Shown piece after piece: positions 18,710-26,272 of a stretch of 64,000 nt of DNA. Numbering within the stretch: the first letter of the stretch is position 1; each line of letters opens with the position of its first letter. Below the pieces are notes generated by a model, which saw nothing but the letters and a program-made list of their open reading frames with translations, was not told the DNA's origin and did not search any database. This stretch comes from an uncultured Oscillospiraceae bacterium (GTDB taxonomy: Bacteria > Bacillota > Clostridia > Oscillospirales > Oscillospiraceae), in the NCBI GenBank assembly GCA_934565795.1, contig CAKTIM010000001.1, positions 62,001 to 126,000 on the forward strand. Direction: 5' to 3'. Made by a program: the position numbers and the translations under genes.

Positions 18710-18711
18710 CG

Positions 18712-18740
18712 TTGACAAATGCTCCGGGATGGAGTAGAGT
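18712..18740 (+). promoter_or_regulatory. Promoter of the antisense antitoxin RNA
   Basis: Consensus -35 TTGACA (18712-18717), 17-bp spacer, -10 TAGAGT (18735-18740) on the plus strand, placed just upstream of the antisense RNA. Confidence 0.75.
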
Positions 18741-18746
18741 ATAGAC

Positions 18747-18835
18747 ACAAAGGGTGCCACCAGCAGGTCGGCTCCCCAAGGATTAGGTAAGAAGTAACCG
18801 CGTCGCTTGGAGGCTTGGGCGGTTACTTCTTTTTG
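18747..18835 (+). ncRNA. Antisense RNA antitoxin (type I system)
   Basis: About 90 nt from the promoter above to a strong terminator: AAGAAGTAACCGC (18789-18801) pairs perfectly with GCGGTTACTTCTT (18819-18831), followed by T residues. It contains no credible ORF. Its 3' end overlaps the last codons of the toxin gene and its body is complementary to the toxin mRNA 3' region, the usual convergent layout of Fst/RNAII, TxpA/RatA and BsrG/SR4 systems. Function as antitoxin is inferred from this layout. Confidence 0.82.
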
Positions 18836-18915
18836 TTATCATTATCCTGGCGAACCAGGGAGATAATCGCAATAATGAGCATGCAGAAAGCAAACAGAGC
18901 TTCCCGTGTAACCAT
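18823..18915 (-). CDS. Type I toxin, holin-like small membrane peptide
   Basis: A 30-residue peptide, MVTREALFAF then a hydrophobic run (CMLIIAIISLV) and a charged tail RQDNDNKKK. It fits the Firmicute 'putative holin-like toxin' family (start MVT-EAL-F, one membrane helix, Lys-rich end). Ribosome site AAAGGGGGTG lies 6-7 bases before ATG but sits in a hairpin. The family depolarises or damages the membrane when its antisense RNA is lost. Paired with the RNA at 18747-18835. It is isolated on the chromosome rather than in a plasmid or phage. Confidence 0.85.
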   Translation of the reverse strand: MVTREALFAFCMLIIAIISLVRQDNDNKKK

Positions 18916-18921
18916 ATGCGC

Positions 18922-18965
18922 ACCCCCTTTCTCTCGAATGGGGGTAAAAGAAGTGTATCACCCCC
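18922..18965 (-). promoter_or_regulatory. Toxin mRNA leader with sequestered ribosome site
   Basis: On the toxin strand the ribosome-site segment GGGGGT (complement of 18922-18927) pairs with ACCCCC (complement of 18940-18945). A second GGGGGT upstream (complement of 18960-18965) could pair with the same ACCCCC and free the ribosome site. This three-segment arrangement looks like a translation switch. The toxin promoter itself is not clear to me. Confidence 0.6.
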
Positions 18966-19056
18966 GGAAAAGTCTAGGGGAAACCGCCTGCCGGGGTGCT
19001 GGTAGCACCGAAGTCAGAATAACATACCGTACGATTTATTAAGCAGCTGGTTTCTT

Positions 19057-20079
19057 CTATGCGATAAACATCGCATCGCCAAACGAGAAGAAGCGGTAGC
19101 GCTCCTCCACTGCCTGGCGGTAGGCGTTTAGGATGTGGTCTTTTCCGGCGAAGGCGGAGACCAGCATGACCAGAGTGCTTTCTGGGAGATGGAAGTTGGT
19201 GATGAGGGCGTCCATGGCCTTGAATTGGTAGCCGGGGTAGATGAAGATGTCCGTCCAGCGGGATTGGGGGGTGAAGGTGCCGTCGGGGTTTACCAGGGAT
19301 TCCAGGGTGCGGCAGGAGGTGGTGCCCACGCAGATGATGCGGCCGCCGCTTGCCTTGGTCTCGTTGAGGATATCCGCCGTCTGCTGGCTGATCATGCAAA
19401 GCTCGCTGTGCATATGGTGGTCAAGAACGTCCTCGGCCTTGACCGGGCGGAAGGTACCCAGGCCGACGTGCAGAGTGACAAAGGCGGTTTTTACCCCCTT
19501 GGCGCGAATTTTTTCCAACAGCCCCTGGGTGAAGTGCAGGCCGGCGGTGGGGGCGGCGGCGGAGCCGACCTCACGGGAATAGACGGTCTGGTAGCGCTCC
19601 TGGTCGTCCAGCTCTGCCTTGATATAGGGCGGCAGGGGCATTTTGCCCAGGTGCTCCAGCACCTCCAGGAAGATTCCATCATAATGGAACTCCACAATGC
19701 GGTTGCCGTCCTCCGCCACCTGGCGTACGGTGGCGGTCAGCTCGCCGTCTCCGAATATGACCTGACTGCCCACCTGCATTTTCCGGCCGGGCTTGCAAAG
19801 ACATTCCCATTTCTTATCGCCCAAGTCCCGCAGCAGCAGCACCTCCACCGCGCCGCCGGTGGGGCGGTGGCCCAGCAGCCGGGCGGGCAGGACGCGGGAG
19901 TCGTTCAGCACCAGGCAGTCACCCGGATTGAGGTAATCGATAATGTCATAAAAATGCTTGTGGGTCACGTCACCGGTTTGGCGGTTCAGAACCATCAGCC
20001 GGGAGGCATCCCGCTTTTCCAGAGGGGTCTGGGCAATCAGCTCTTCCGGCAGGTCATAATAAAAATCATGGGTTTTCAC
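19057..20079 (-). CDS. queA: S-adenosylmethionine:tRNA ribosyltransferase-isomerase (QueA)
   Basis: QueA moves the ribosyl group of SAM to preQ1 in tRNA, making epoxyqueuosine at wobble position 34. I start at GTG ([18 protein letters not shown]...), preceded by GGAGGAT; this gives 340 residues, the family norm, while the longer frame reaches back through the promoter. Characteristic segments include [37 protein letters not shown] and [17 protein letters not shown]. It has its own promoter and is not next to tgt or ruvAB here. Confidence 0.96.
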   Translation of the reverse strand: MKTHDFYYDLPEELIAQTPLEKRDASRLMVLNRQTGDVTHKHFYDIIDYLNPGDCLVLNDSRVLPARLLGHRPTGGAVEVLLLRDLGDKKWECLCKPGRKMQVGSQVIFGDGELTATVRQVAEDGNRIVEFHYDGIFLEVLEHLGKMPLPPYIKAELDDQERYQTVYSREVGSAAAPTAGLHFTQGLLEKIRAKGVKTAFVTLHVGLGTFRPVKAEDVLDHHMHSELCMISQQTADILNETKASGGRIICVGTTSCRTLESLVNPDGTFTPQSRWTDIFIYPGYQFKAMDALITNFHLPESTLVMLVSAFAGKDHILNAYRQAVEERYRFFSFGDAMFIA

Positions 20080-20109
20080 TTTTTTATCCTCCGATTTCAA
20101 AACACAACA

Positions 20110-20138
20110 AGTATAGTCGATTCCCGCGCATTTTGCAA
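20110..20138 (-). promoter_or_regulatory. Promoter of queA
   Basis: Minus strand: -35 TTGCAA (20133-20138), 17-bp spacer, -10 TATACT (20110-20115), about 30 bp before the GTG start. The divergent dapA gene has no promoter I can define with the same certainty in the short gap. Confidence 0.7.
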
Positions 20139-20186
20139 CAGACAAATTGAAATTCACCTGCATAAACTGGGACGGAGGTGCTTTTC

Positions 20187-21074
20187 ATGACAAGACCGTT
20201 ATTCACCGGCGCATGCACGGCGCTGGTCACCCCGTTTTTGAACGGGGAAGTCAACTATCCCATGCTGGAGCGGCTGATCTCCCGGCAGCTGGAGGCGGGC
20301 ATCCGTGCCATTGTGCTGTGCGGAACCACCGGCGAATCCGCCACATTGGAGGACGAGGAGAAGCTGGAGATCATCGCACGGGCGAAGGAGTATGTGGGGA
20401 GCGACTGCCTGATCATTGCAGGCTCCGGCTCCAACTCCACAGAGCATACCGTCCGGCTCAGTCAGGCAGCGGAGGCGGCAGGCGCGGACGCACTGCTGCT
20501 GGTCAGTCCATACTACAACAAGGCCACCGCCGAGGGGCTGTATCAGCATTTCAGTGCTGCGGCCCTTTCGGTGGGAATCCCGGTAATCCTGTACAACGTC
20601 CCCTCCCGGACGGGGGTGGATATTCCAGTGGGCGTCTACCGGCGGCTCAGCGCCATTCCCAACGTCGCCGGTGTGAAGGAGGCCACTGGGGACATGACGA
20701 AGATTCTGTCTATCCGCGCCCAATGCCCGGCGGACTTCTCTGTGTGGAGCGGCAGCGACGACCTGACGGTGCCCACCCTCGCACTGGGCGGGAAGGGCGT
20801 GATCTCCGTCCTGTCCAACCTCTATCCCGAGCTGACGCAGACAATGGTGCGGGCAGGACTGGATGGGGACTTCGACACCGCCGCCGATCTTCAGATTCGC
20901 TTCGCGCCCATCATCCGGGCGCTGTTCAGCCAGGTCAATCCCATCCCCGTAAAGGCAGCAATGAAGCTTCTGGGATATGACTGCGGGGACTGCCGTCTGC
21001 CGCTGACGGCCCCCTCCGACGCGCTGCTTCGCCAGCTTGGAGCGCTGCTCCGCCAGCCGGAAAAGGAACGATAA
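20187..21074 (+). CDS. dapA: 4-hydroxy-tetrahydrodipicolinate synthase (DapA)
   Basis: Condenses pyruvate with aspartate semialdehyde, the first committed step to lysine and diaminopimelate. 295 residues from the ATG 10 bases after GGAGGTG; a GTG three codons upstream overlaps the ribosome site. Key parts are CGTTGESATL (residues 45-54), the Tyr136 segment ILYNVPSRTGV and the Schiff-base Lys164 in GVKEATGD. It stands alone and ends in a strong terminator. Confidence 0.96.
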   Translation: MTRPLFTGACTALVTPFLNGEVNYPMLERLISRQLEAGIRAIVLCGTTGESATLEDEEKLEIIARAKEYVGSDCLIIAGSGSNSTEHTVRLSQAAEAAGADALLLVSPYYNKATAEGLYQHFSAAALSVGIPVILYNVPSRTGVDIPVGVYRRLSAIPNVAGVKEATGDMTKILSIRAQCPADFSVWSGSDDLTVPTLALGGKGVISVLSNLYPELTQTMVRAGLDGDFDTAADLQIRFAPIIRALFSQVNPIPVKAAMKLLGYDCGDCRLPLTAPSDALLRQLGALLRQPEKER

Positions 21075-21080
21075 AATGGG

Positions 21081-21120
21081 AAATCATCCGAGTCATTCGC
21101 GACTCGGATGATTTTGTTTT
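21081..21120. terminator. Bidirectional terminator between dapA and ABC gene
   Basis: A 14-bp perfect stem AAATCATCCGAGTC/GACTCGGATGATTT with a 6-base loop and flanking A and T runs sits between two convergent genes, so it can stop transcription from both sides. Confidence 0.9.
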
Positions 21121-21129
21121 AAGATGGAT

Positions 21130-22761
21130 TCATAGCGCGGACTGCGTCGCCTCGCCGTTTACAAAACGCAGGCAGGTATTGACCGGCAGCTCCGCTTCGA
21201 GGGTGTGATCCACCAGGAGGATGATTTTATCCTCTGATGCGGATGTTTCGCGGAGCCATTCCCGGAAGGTGGCTGTTGTCTGCGCGTCCAGGCCGGCGGT
21301 TACCTCGTCCAGGATGATTATGGAGGCCTCCTGCTGGCACAGCAGCATTTTCATCAGGAACAGCTTTTTCCGCTGCCCCACCGACAGGGAATTTCCGTTT
21401 TCGGTGATCTCCCGTCCATCGTCCTGGAGCTGAACCAGCTCTAAAAGGCGGCGGTATTCCTGGTCGGAGGGCTGCTTCCCGGTTATGAGCTCCAGATAGC
21501 GGCGGAAGGATTCGTTGAGGCATTTTTCATCCTGGTTGATGTAGAGAATCCGCTTTTTCAGGGCATCATGAGAAAAGGTCTCCAATGGCTTTCCGTCCAG
21601 AAGAATCTGCCCCTGGGTGGGCCTGTACAGGCCGGTGAGCAGCTTGATCAGCGTGGACTTTCCGCACCCGTTTCCGCCCTGGAGCTGCGCCACGTCGCCG
21701 CCGGAAAGGGTAGCATTCACATGGGACAGCGCCTGTACCCCGTTGGGATAGGTAAAGGATACATCCTGGAATTCCACCGTTCGGATGGGTGGCACCGCCT
21801 GCTTGCCCTGCCGCGCAGGGAGAGAGCGGAGGGTCTGCACATGGGCGAAGCTGGGATAATAGCGGATCGTCTGCTGGAAGAGACTTTCCAGCAGCTGTGT
21901 CTGCTGCATGGCCAGGCTGGCAATGGTGGTATAGAACACCAGGTTGGGGATGGAGTTCCCCGCTGCGGGAATTGCCAGCAGTGCGGACAGCTCAATGGTG
22001 AACAGCGTGTGATAACCGCTGACAAGCCCCGTCCAGAAATAGACGCGCTTATCCTCCCGCACGGCGGTCGCAATGAAATCCCGCAGATTCTCCGATGTTT
22101 TTTCCTGGTAATAAGGCAGCAGCGTGTGGGTCTGCACCAGGGGCAGCATTTCCACGAACTGGGTGCACCAGGCATCGTGGCGCTTCATTTTTCCATTGGT
22201 CTGGCCTGCGTATTTCGTCAGGATTTTTCGGCTGCTCCAGGACAGGAGCAGGCCCACGGCAACCGCCGCGAAGACAAACGCCGCGATTCTCCCGCTGTAC
22301 GCAAAGGAAATAGCCAGAGATGCCGCCAGCACTGCCAGCGCCCCCAGCATGGAGGGCAGGCAGTGCCCTACCGTTCGGAACACATTGAATACATCGCTGT
22401 ACAGCACATTGCGGACGATGCCGGGCTGTGCCTTTTCAATCTCGGAATAGAAGGTATTCGCCATGGTCTCCTCCAGGCGGAGGGTCAGGCTTTCCAGGTA
22501 ACGCCCACCGAATCGATCCAGCGCGGCAAAACGGGCAATATTGATGAACACCTGTAGCAGCAGGAGCAGGGCAAAAAACGCGATACCTGCCGCCAGAATC
22601 CCAGCGCTGTATTCTGCCGCGATCCTACCGACAAAGCGCCGCAGCAGCCAGGGGATCATGATCTCCACTGCGGTGAGGGCCGCGATCATTGCCATGGAGG
22701 TCAGAAACTGCCGGGGGCCGGATCTCACCGCCTCATGAAAGTATTTGAGCACCAGCTTCAT
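21130..22761 (-). CDS. ABC exporter with fused membrane and ATPase domains
   Basis: 543 residues: an N-terminal type I exporter membrane domain with about six helices (to roughly residue 310) and a C-terminal ATPase. Walker A is GGNGCGKST, the signature is LSVGQRKKL instead of LSGGQ, Walker B is IIILDEV and the switch His is in LLVDHTLE. It would work as a dimer. No precursor or immunity gene is nearby, so the substrate is unknown. It follows the GNAT gene by about 78 bp across a large hairpin. Confidence 0.88.
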   Translation of the reverse strand: MKLVLKYFHEAVRSGPRQFLTSMAMIAALTAVEIMIPWLLRRFVGRIAAEYSAGILAAGIAFFALLLLLQVFINIARFAALDRFGGRYLESLTLRLEETMANTFYSEIEKAQPGIVRNVLYSDVFNVFRTVGHCLPSMLGALAVLAASLAISFAYSGRIAAFVFAAVAVGLLLSWSSRKILTKYAGQTNGKMKRHDAWCTQFVEMLPLVQTHTLLPYYQEKTSENLRDFIATAVREDKRVYFWTGLVSGYHTLFTIELSALLAIPAAGNSIPNLVFYTTIASLAMQQTQLLESLFQQTIRYYPSFAHVQTLRSLPARQGKQAVPPIRTVEFQDVSFTYPNGVQALSHVNATLSGGDVAQLQGGNGCGKSTLIKLLTGLYRPTQGQILLDGKPLETFSHDALKKRILYINQDEKCLNESFRRYLELITGKQPSDQEYRRLLELVQLQDDGREITENGNSLSVGQRKKLFLMKMLLCQQEASIIILDEVTAGLDAQTTATFREWLRETSASEDKIILLVDHTLEAELPVNTCLRFVNGEATQSAL

Positions 22762-22793
22762 ATGTACACCTCTTTTCAGTCATACGAACTTTG

Positions 22794-22822
22794 GGGAGCA
22801 CCGCCGTTACGGCAGTGCTCCC
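22794..22822 (-). terminator. Hairpin between the GNAT and ABC exporter genes
   Basis: A 13-bp stem (GGGAGCACCGCCG / CGGCAGTGCTCCC, one mismatch, 3-base loop). On the minus strand only CCAAAG follows, without a T-run, so it may slow rather than end transcription of the tyrS operon. Confidence 0.45.
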
Positions 22823-22839
22823 TTTCAGATAGGCCCAAG

Positions 22840-23316
22840 TTAAAGAAGCTCCAGCTCCATGTATCGCCGGTAGGTGTGGAAGCCCACGGCCTCGTAGAAC
22901 TGCTGGGCGTCCCGGTTGAATTCCCACACGTCCAGCTCCATTTTGGAAAAGCCCCGTTTCTGTGCTTCCTTTCTGCAAAAGGCGATCAGCGCCGTGCCGA
23001 TGCCCTGCCGCCGGTACGCAGGGGAAACGCCGAATTCCTCCACGCGGTAGAACTCCCTGGGATGGCAATAGGCCGATTCCGGGCGGCGGATATACTGGGC
23101 AATAAGGAAGCCGCACACCGCGCCGCCGCTGACCGCCACGATCACATCCGCCCCCTCGCCCTCAAATTCCTGATAGACGCGCTCACGCAGTTCCTCGCAG
23201 AAGCCGGGGCGGAAGATATCCGGCCTGCCCTGCGCATGCAGCAGGTTGACCTGCGCGCGCAGCTCGTTCACCTGGGGCAGCTCGTCCATGGTGGCATAGC
23301 GAATCTCAAAAGCCAT
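22840..23316 (-). CDS. GNAT-family N-acetyltransferase
   Basis: 158 residues with the acetyl-CoA site segment EFGVSPAYRRQGIGTALI near residue 95 and the C-terminal FYEAVGFHTYRRYMELELL. The acceptor is unknown. It follows tyrS by 16 bp and so is probably on the tyrosine T-box transcript, but no tyrosine-related role can be read from the sequence. Confidence 0.85.
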   Translation of the reverse strand: MAFEIRYATMDELPQVNELRAQVNLLHAQGRPDIFRPGFCEELRERVYQEFEGEGADVIVAVSGGAVCGFLIAQYIRRPESAYCHPREFYRVEEFGVSPAYRRQGIGTALIAFCRKEAQKRGFSKMELDVWEFNRDAQQFYEAVGFHTYRRYMELELL

Positions 23317-23332
23317 ATCTGCCTCCTTCGGG

Positions 23333-24559
23333 TTATTTCAGGATCGCCTTGTGGAAAACCTTCTTGCCCTTGCGGATCTTCACGCCGTCCTTCAGCATGG
23401 CCTCGGTAACCATGAAGGTGGGGGCGGGCACCTTCTCGTCGTTGACCAGGACGCCTCCCTGGGTGACCAGGGTACGGGCTTCCTTATTGGAGGAGGCAAG
23501 CTTGCAGGCTACCATCAGGCTGAGGATGCCGATCTGGCCGTCGGTGAGCTGGTCGGGCGTCAGCTCGGTGGTGGGCATATTGTCATCGTCTCCGCTGCCG
23601 CTGGCGAACAGCGCCTTGGCGGCAGCCTGGGCCTTGTCCGCTTCCTCCTCGCCGTGAACCATCTTGGTCAGCTCGTAGGCCAGAATCTCCTTGACCTGAT
23701 TGATGCGGGCATCCCTCCAGGTGTCCATTTCGTCGATCTGCTCCAGGGGCAGGAAGGTGAGCATCCGCACACACTTCATCACGTCGGCGTCGCCCACGTT
23801 CCGCCAGTACTGGTAGAATTCAAAGGGCGTGGTCTTGTTGGGATCCAGCCACACGGCGTTTCCGGCGGTCTTGCCCATCTTGTTGCCCTGGGAATCGGTG
23901 AGCAGGGTGATGGTCATGCAGTGGGCGTCCTTGCCCAGCTTTTTGCGGATCAGCTCGGTGCCGCCCAGCATATTGCTCCACTGGTCGTTGCCGCCGAACT
24001 GCATATTGCAGTTGTAATGCTGGAACAGGTAGTAGAAGTCGTAGGACTGCATGATCATGTAGTTGAACTCAAGGAAGCTCAGGCCCCGCTCCATGCGCTG
24101 CTTGTAGCAATCGGCCCGAAGCATGTTGTTCACGGAGAAGCAGGTGCCCACCTCCCGCAGCAGCTCCACATAGTTCAGATCCAGCAGCCAGTCGCCGTTG
24201 TTGACCATCTGGGCCTTGCCCTCGCCGAACTCAATGAACCGCTCCATCTGCTTTTTGAAGCAGGCGGCGTTGTAATTGATGTCCTCGCGGGTGAGCATTT
24301 TGCGCATGTCGGTACGGCCGGAGGGGTCGCCGATCATGGTGGTGCCGCCGCCGATCAGGGCGATGGGCTTGTTGCCCGCCATCTGCAGACGCTTCATCAG
24401 GGTCAGGGCCATGAAGTGACCGGCGGTGAGGCTGTCGGCGGTGCAGTCAAAGCCAATGTAGAAGGTGGCCTTGCCGGCATTGATCATGTCGCGGATTTCC
24501 GCTTCGTTTGTCACCTGGGCGATCAGGCCACGGGCGACCAGTTCTTCATAAAGCTGCAT
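23333..24559 (-). CDS. tyrS: Tyrosyl-tRNA synthetase
   Basis: Class I synthetase of 408 residues that charges tRNA-Tyr. The nucleotide-binding segment is FDCTADSLTAGHFMALTLMK, the KMSKS-like loop is KMGKTAGNAVWLD, and a C-terminal S4 RNA-binding domain starts near residue 340 (KEARTLVTQGGVLVNDEKV). It lies 16 bp after the peptidase gene. The T-box leader upstream of that gene, with a TAC specifier, makes tyrosine starvation the likely signal for expression. Confidence 0.96.
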   Translation of the reverse strand: MQLYEELVARGLIAQVTNEAEIRDMINAGKATFYIGFDCTADSLTAGHFMALTLMKRLQMAGNKPIALIGGGTTMIGDPSGRTDMRKMLTREDINYNAACFKKQMERFIEFGEGKAQMVNNGDWLLDLNYVELLREVGTCFSVNNMLRADCYKQRMERGLSFLEFNYMIMQSYDFYYLFQHYNCNMQFGGNDQWSNMLGGTELIRKKLGKDAHCMTITLLTDSQGNKMGKTAGNAVWLDPNKTTPFEFYQYWRNVGDADVMKCVRMLTFLPLEQIDEMDTWRDARINQVKEILAYELTKMVHGEEEADKAQAAAKALFASGSGDDDNMPTTELTPDQLTDGQIGILSLMVACKLASSNKEARTLVTQGGVLVNDEKVPAPTFMVTEAMLKDGVKIRKGKKVFHKAILK

Positions 24560-24575
24560 AGTAATAATTCCTTTC

Positions 24576-25505
24576 TTATTGTACCGCGCTGCCGCTGATC
24601 AGGGTCGTAAGGGCGGCACGCAGAATATTGACGTTTGTTTCATCCAGGACGGTATCTCTGGGGGTGTGGATGCGGGACAGATACAGCCCTGCCCAGCCCC
24701 GCTTCAGGGCGCAGATGCCCACGCCATAGGGGAAATTGGACTGGTCGGAGGGATAGATGGAGAAGCCCTTGGTGCGGACTGCAATGGACTTTTTTCCGTA
24801 GCCGCCGGTGAGCTTCTGCAATGGAGCAAGCCTTTCCTTGCTCTTTTTCAGCTTGGCGGTGGGGAAGAAATAGATGTCGTCCCCCTCCCCCACGCAGTCC
24901 AGGTTCAGCACCAGCTGGTTGGGAATTTCCCTTTTGTGCTTCTTTTTATAGGACGCCGAGCCAATCAGGCCCGCCTCCTCCAGATCGAACAGCACAAAGC
25001 ACACATTTTTGCGGTGCAGCTCCGGGATGGATTTTGCGATCTCCAGCAGGGTCACCACGCCGGAGGTATTGTCATTCACATTCGAGGAGTTCGCCGGGCC
25101 GATCAGCATGAGCACGATGGCCGCCCACAGCAGCACCACAAACAGAAAATAGCCGATATCAAAGCTGTGCAGCAGATACCCCGCCAGGCCGCCCACCGCC
25201 AGGGCCGGGAGCATCAGCATCAGACAGATGAATATCTGATACAGCAAAAATGTCCAGAAATTGCAGGGAGTAATCAGGTTCGGAAAGGGCAGCCGGGCGC
25301 AGGTATCGTAGTGCGCCGTGACCAGGTATCTGGCCCGCTGCGGGTCGCCGATCACCAGATTGCGGCTGTGAAAGCTCCCCTCTTCCTCGCGGACGGAATA
25401 CCCAAGGCCCTGAAGCCACTGGGTCACGTCGGCGCGGAAGGCCTGCTTCTGCTTTTTTGATTTCCTCACCGGGTAGCTTTTCACCACATCCATGGGTGTA
25501 TTCAT
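24576..25505 (-). CDS. M28-family zinc aminopeptidase-like membrane protein
   Basis: 309 residues from the ATG after GGGAGGTCAG. All M28 metal and catalytic positions are visible: His65-x-Asp67, the bridging Asp145 in NVNDNTSG, catalytic and metal Glu176-Glu177 in FDLEEAG, Asp in LNLDCVGEG and His in SRIHTPRDT. Unusually, two or three membrane helices (FLLYQIFICLMLMLPALAV; YFLFVVLLWAAIVLMLI) lie between Asp67 and Asp145, inside the catalytic domain. It is the first gene behind the tyrosine T-box, ahead of tyrS. Substrate unknown; release of amino acids from peptides is a plausible role. Confidence 0.85.
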   Translation of the reverse strand: MNTPMDVVKSYPVRKSKKQKQAFRADVTQWLQGLGYSVREEEGSFHSRNLVIGDPQRARYLVTAHYDTCARLPFPNLITPCNFWTFLLYQIFICLMLMLPALAVGGLAGYLLHSFDIGYFLFVVLLWAAIVLMLIGPANSSNVNDNTSGVVTLLEIAKSIPELHRKNVCFVLFDLEEAGLIGSASYKKKHKREIPNQLVLNLDCVGEGDDIYFFPTAKLKKSKERLAPLQKLTGGYGKKSIAVRTKGFSIYPSDQSNFPYGVGICALKRGWAGLYLSRIHTPRDTVLDETNVNILRAALTTLISGSAVQ

Positions 25506-25521
25506 AAACTGACCTCCCAAC

Positions 25522-25789
25522 GTAAAACGCCCCCTGTCCTTGCGGACAGAGGGCGCAAAAATGCACGGTACCACCTCTGGTATGACAAAGCCTCACGACT
25601 TTGCCCTCAGGCCGTCTAACAACGGCGCTCACTGTATCGGGCGAACCCGTCCTGCCCTACTGGAAATTCAGGCAGGCCACTCCGGGAGGTATTTCAGTGG
25701 GCTTTCCTGCTGCCTCGCACCGCCCGGCAGCTCTCTGGCGGAAAGGGGGACACCTACTTCATCCCATCCATGCGTTGACCTATTGCGGC
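25522..25789 (-). promoter_or_regulatory. Tyrosine-type T-box leader
   Basis: Minus-strand 5' leader. The conserved T-box AGAGGTGGTACCGTGC (complement of 25563-25578) precedes a terminator hairpin (25526-25556: GCGCCCTCTGTCC pairing GGACAGGGGGCG, then TTTT). Further upstream is a long stem I. A TAC triplet in the expected specifier region (complement of 25689-25691) fits tRNA-Tyr and the tyrS gene in the operon. Uncharged tRNA-Tyr would favour the antiterminator. The specifier choice is my inference. Confidence 0.9.
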
Positions 25790-25790
25790 T

Positions 25791-25819
25791 ATCCTAGCAA
25801 AGAAAAACAGATTTGTCAA
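25791..25819 (-). promoter_or_regulatory. Promoter of the tyrosine T-box operon
   Basis: Minus strand: perfect -35 TTGACA (25814-25819), 17-bp spacer, -10 TAGGAT (25791-25796). The -35 overlaps the 3' end of the ASCH gene. Confidence 0.8.
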
Positions 25820-26250
25820 GGGTAAACCCGCAAAAATTCTTCGCACACCACCGGCATATCTTCATTGAAGGTCAATCCGGCAGCGGTCATTTCTTCGGTA
25901 AAGAAATCCCGGTGTATTGCCCGCCAGGAATCCAGGCTCCGATCGTTCTCCCCCTCCCGATAGGCGTGGTCAGCGCTGACCTCCCGGAAGGGCACGACGT
26001 AGACCTTCGTCGTCTTGGTAATACAGACAGCCTCGTCCTTCGCGTTCAGGATGACATTGTATTCTCCCACCTGCGGAAGAGGCTCCTGCTCCAGCTCGTA
26101 AAAAGGATAGGCAGAGGCCGTAGCGGTTTTGATCCCGTTCAGGACAAGCTCCGCCAGTTCATCCGGCGCGCCGCCGAAGGCCCATGCATCATATTCGGCG
26201 TGGACGCCCGTTTTTTCACAATAGCGTTCCCACATTTCTTCTGCATTCAT
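25816..26250 (-). CDS. ASCH-domain protein
   Basis: 144 residues from the ATG nine bases after GGAGG. ASCH features: the N-terminal WERYCEKTG and AWAFGGAPDELAELVLNGIKTATAS segment, GEYNVILNAKDEAVCITKTTKVYVVPF in the middle, and SWRAIHRDFF. ASCH is a PUA-like fold thought to bind RNA or modified nucleosides; some members are N4-acetylcytidine amidohydrolases. The exact role here is unknown. It follows recN by about 22 bp and may be the last gene of that operon. Confidence 0.88.
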   Translation of the reverse strand: MNAEEMWERYCEKTGVHAEYDAWAFGGAPDELAELVLNGIKTATASAYPFYELEQEPLPQVGEYNVILNAKDEAVCITKTTKVYVVPFREVSADHAYREGENDRSLDSWRAIHRDFFTEEMTAAGLTFNEDMPVVCEEFLRVYP

Positions 26251-26272
26251 TGCAAATATCCTCCACTGCAAA

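Noticed and set aside
21130-22761. ABC exporter as part of a bacteriocin or lantibiotic cluster
   Set aside because: No precursor peptide, modification enzyme or C39 peptidase domain is nearby.
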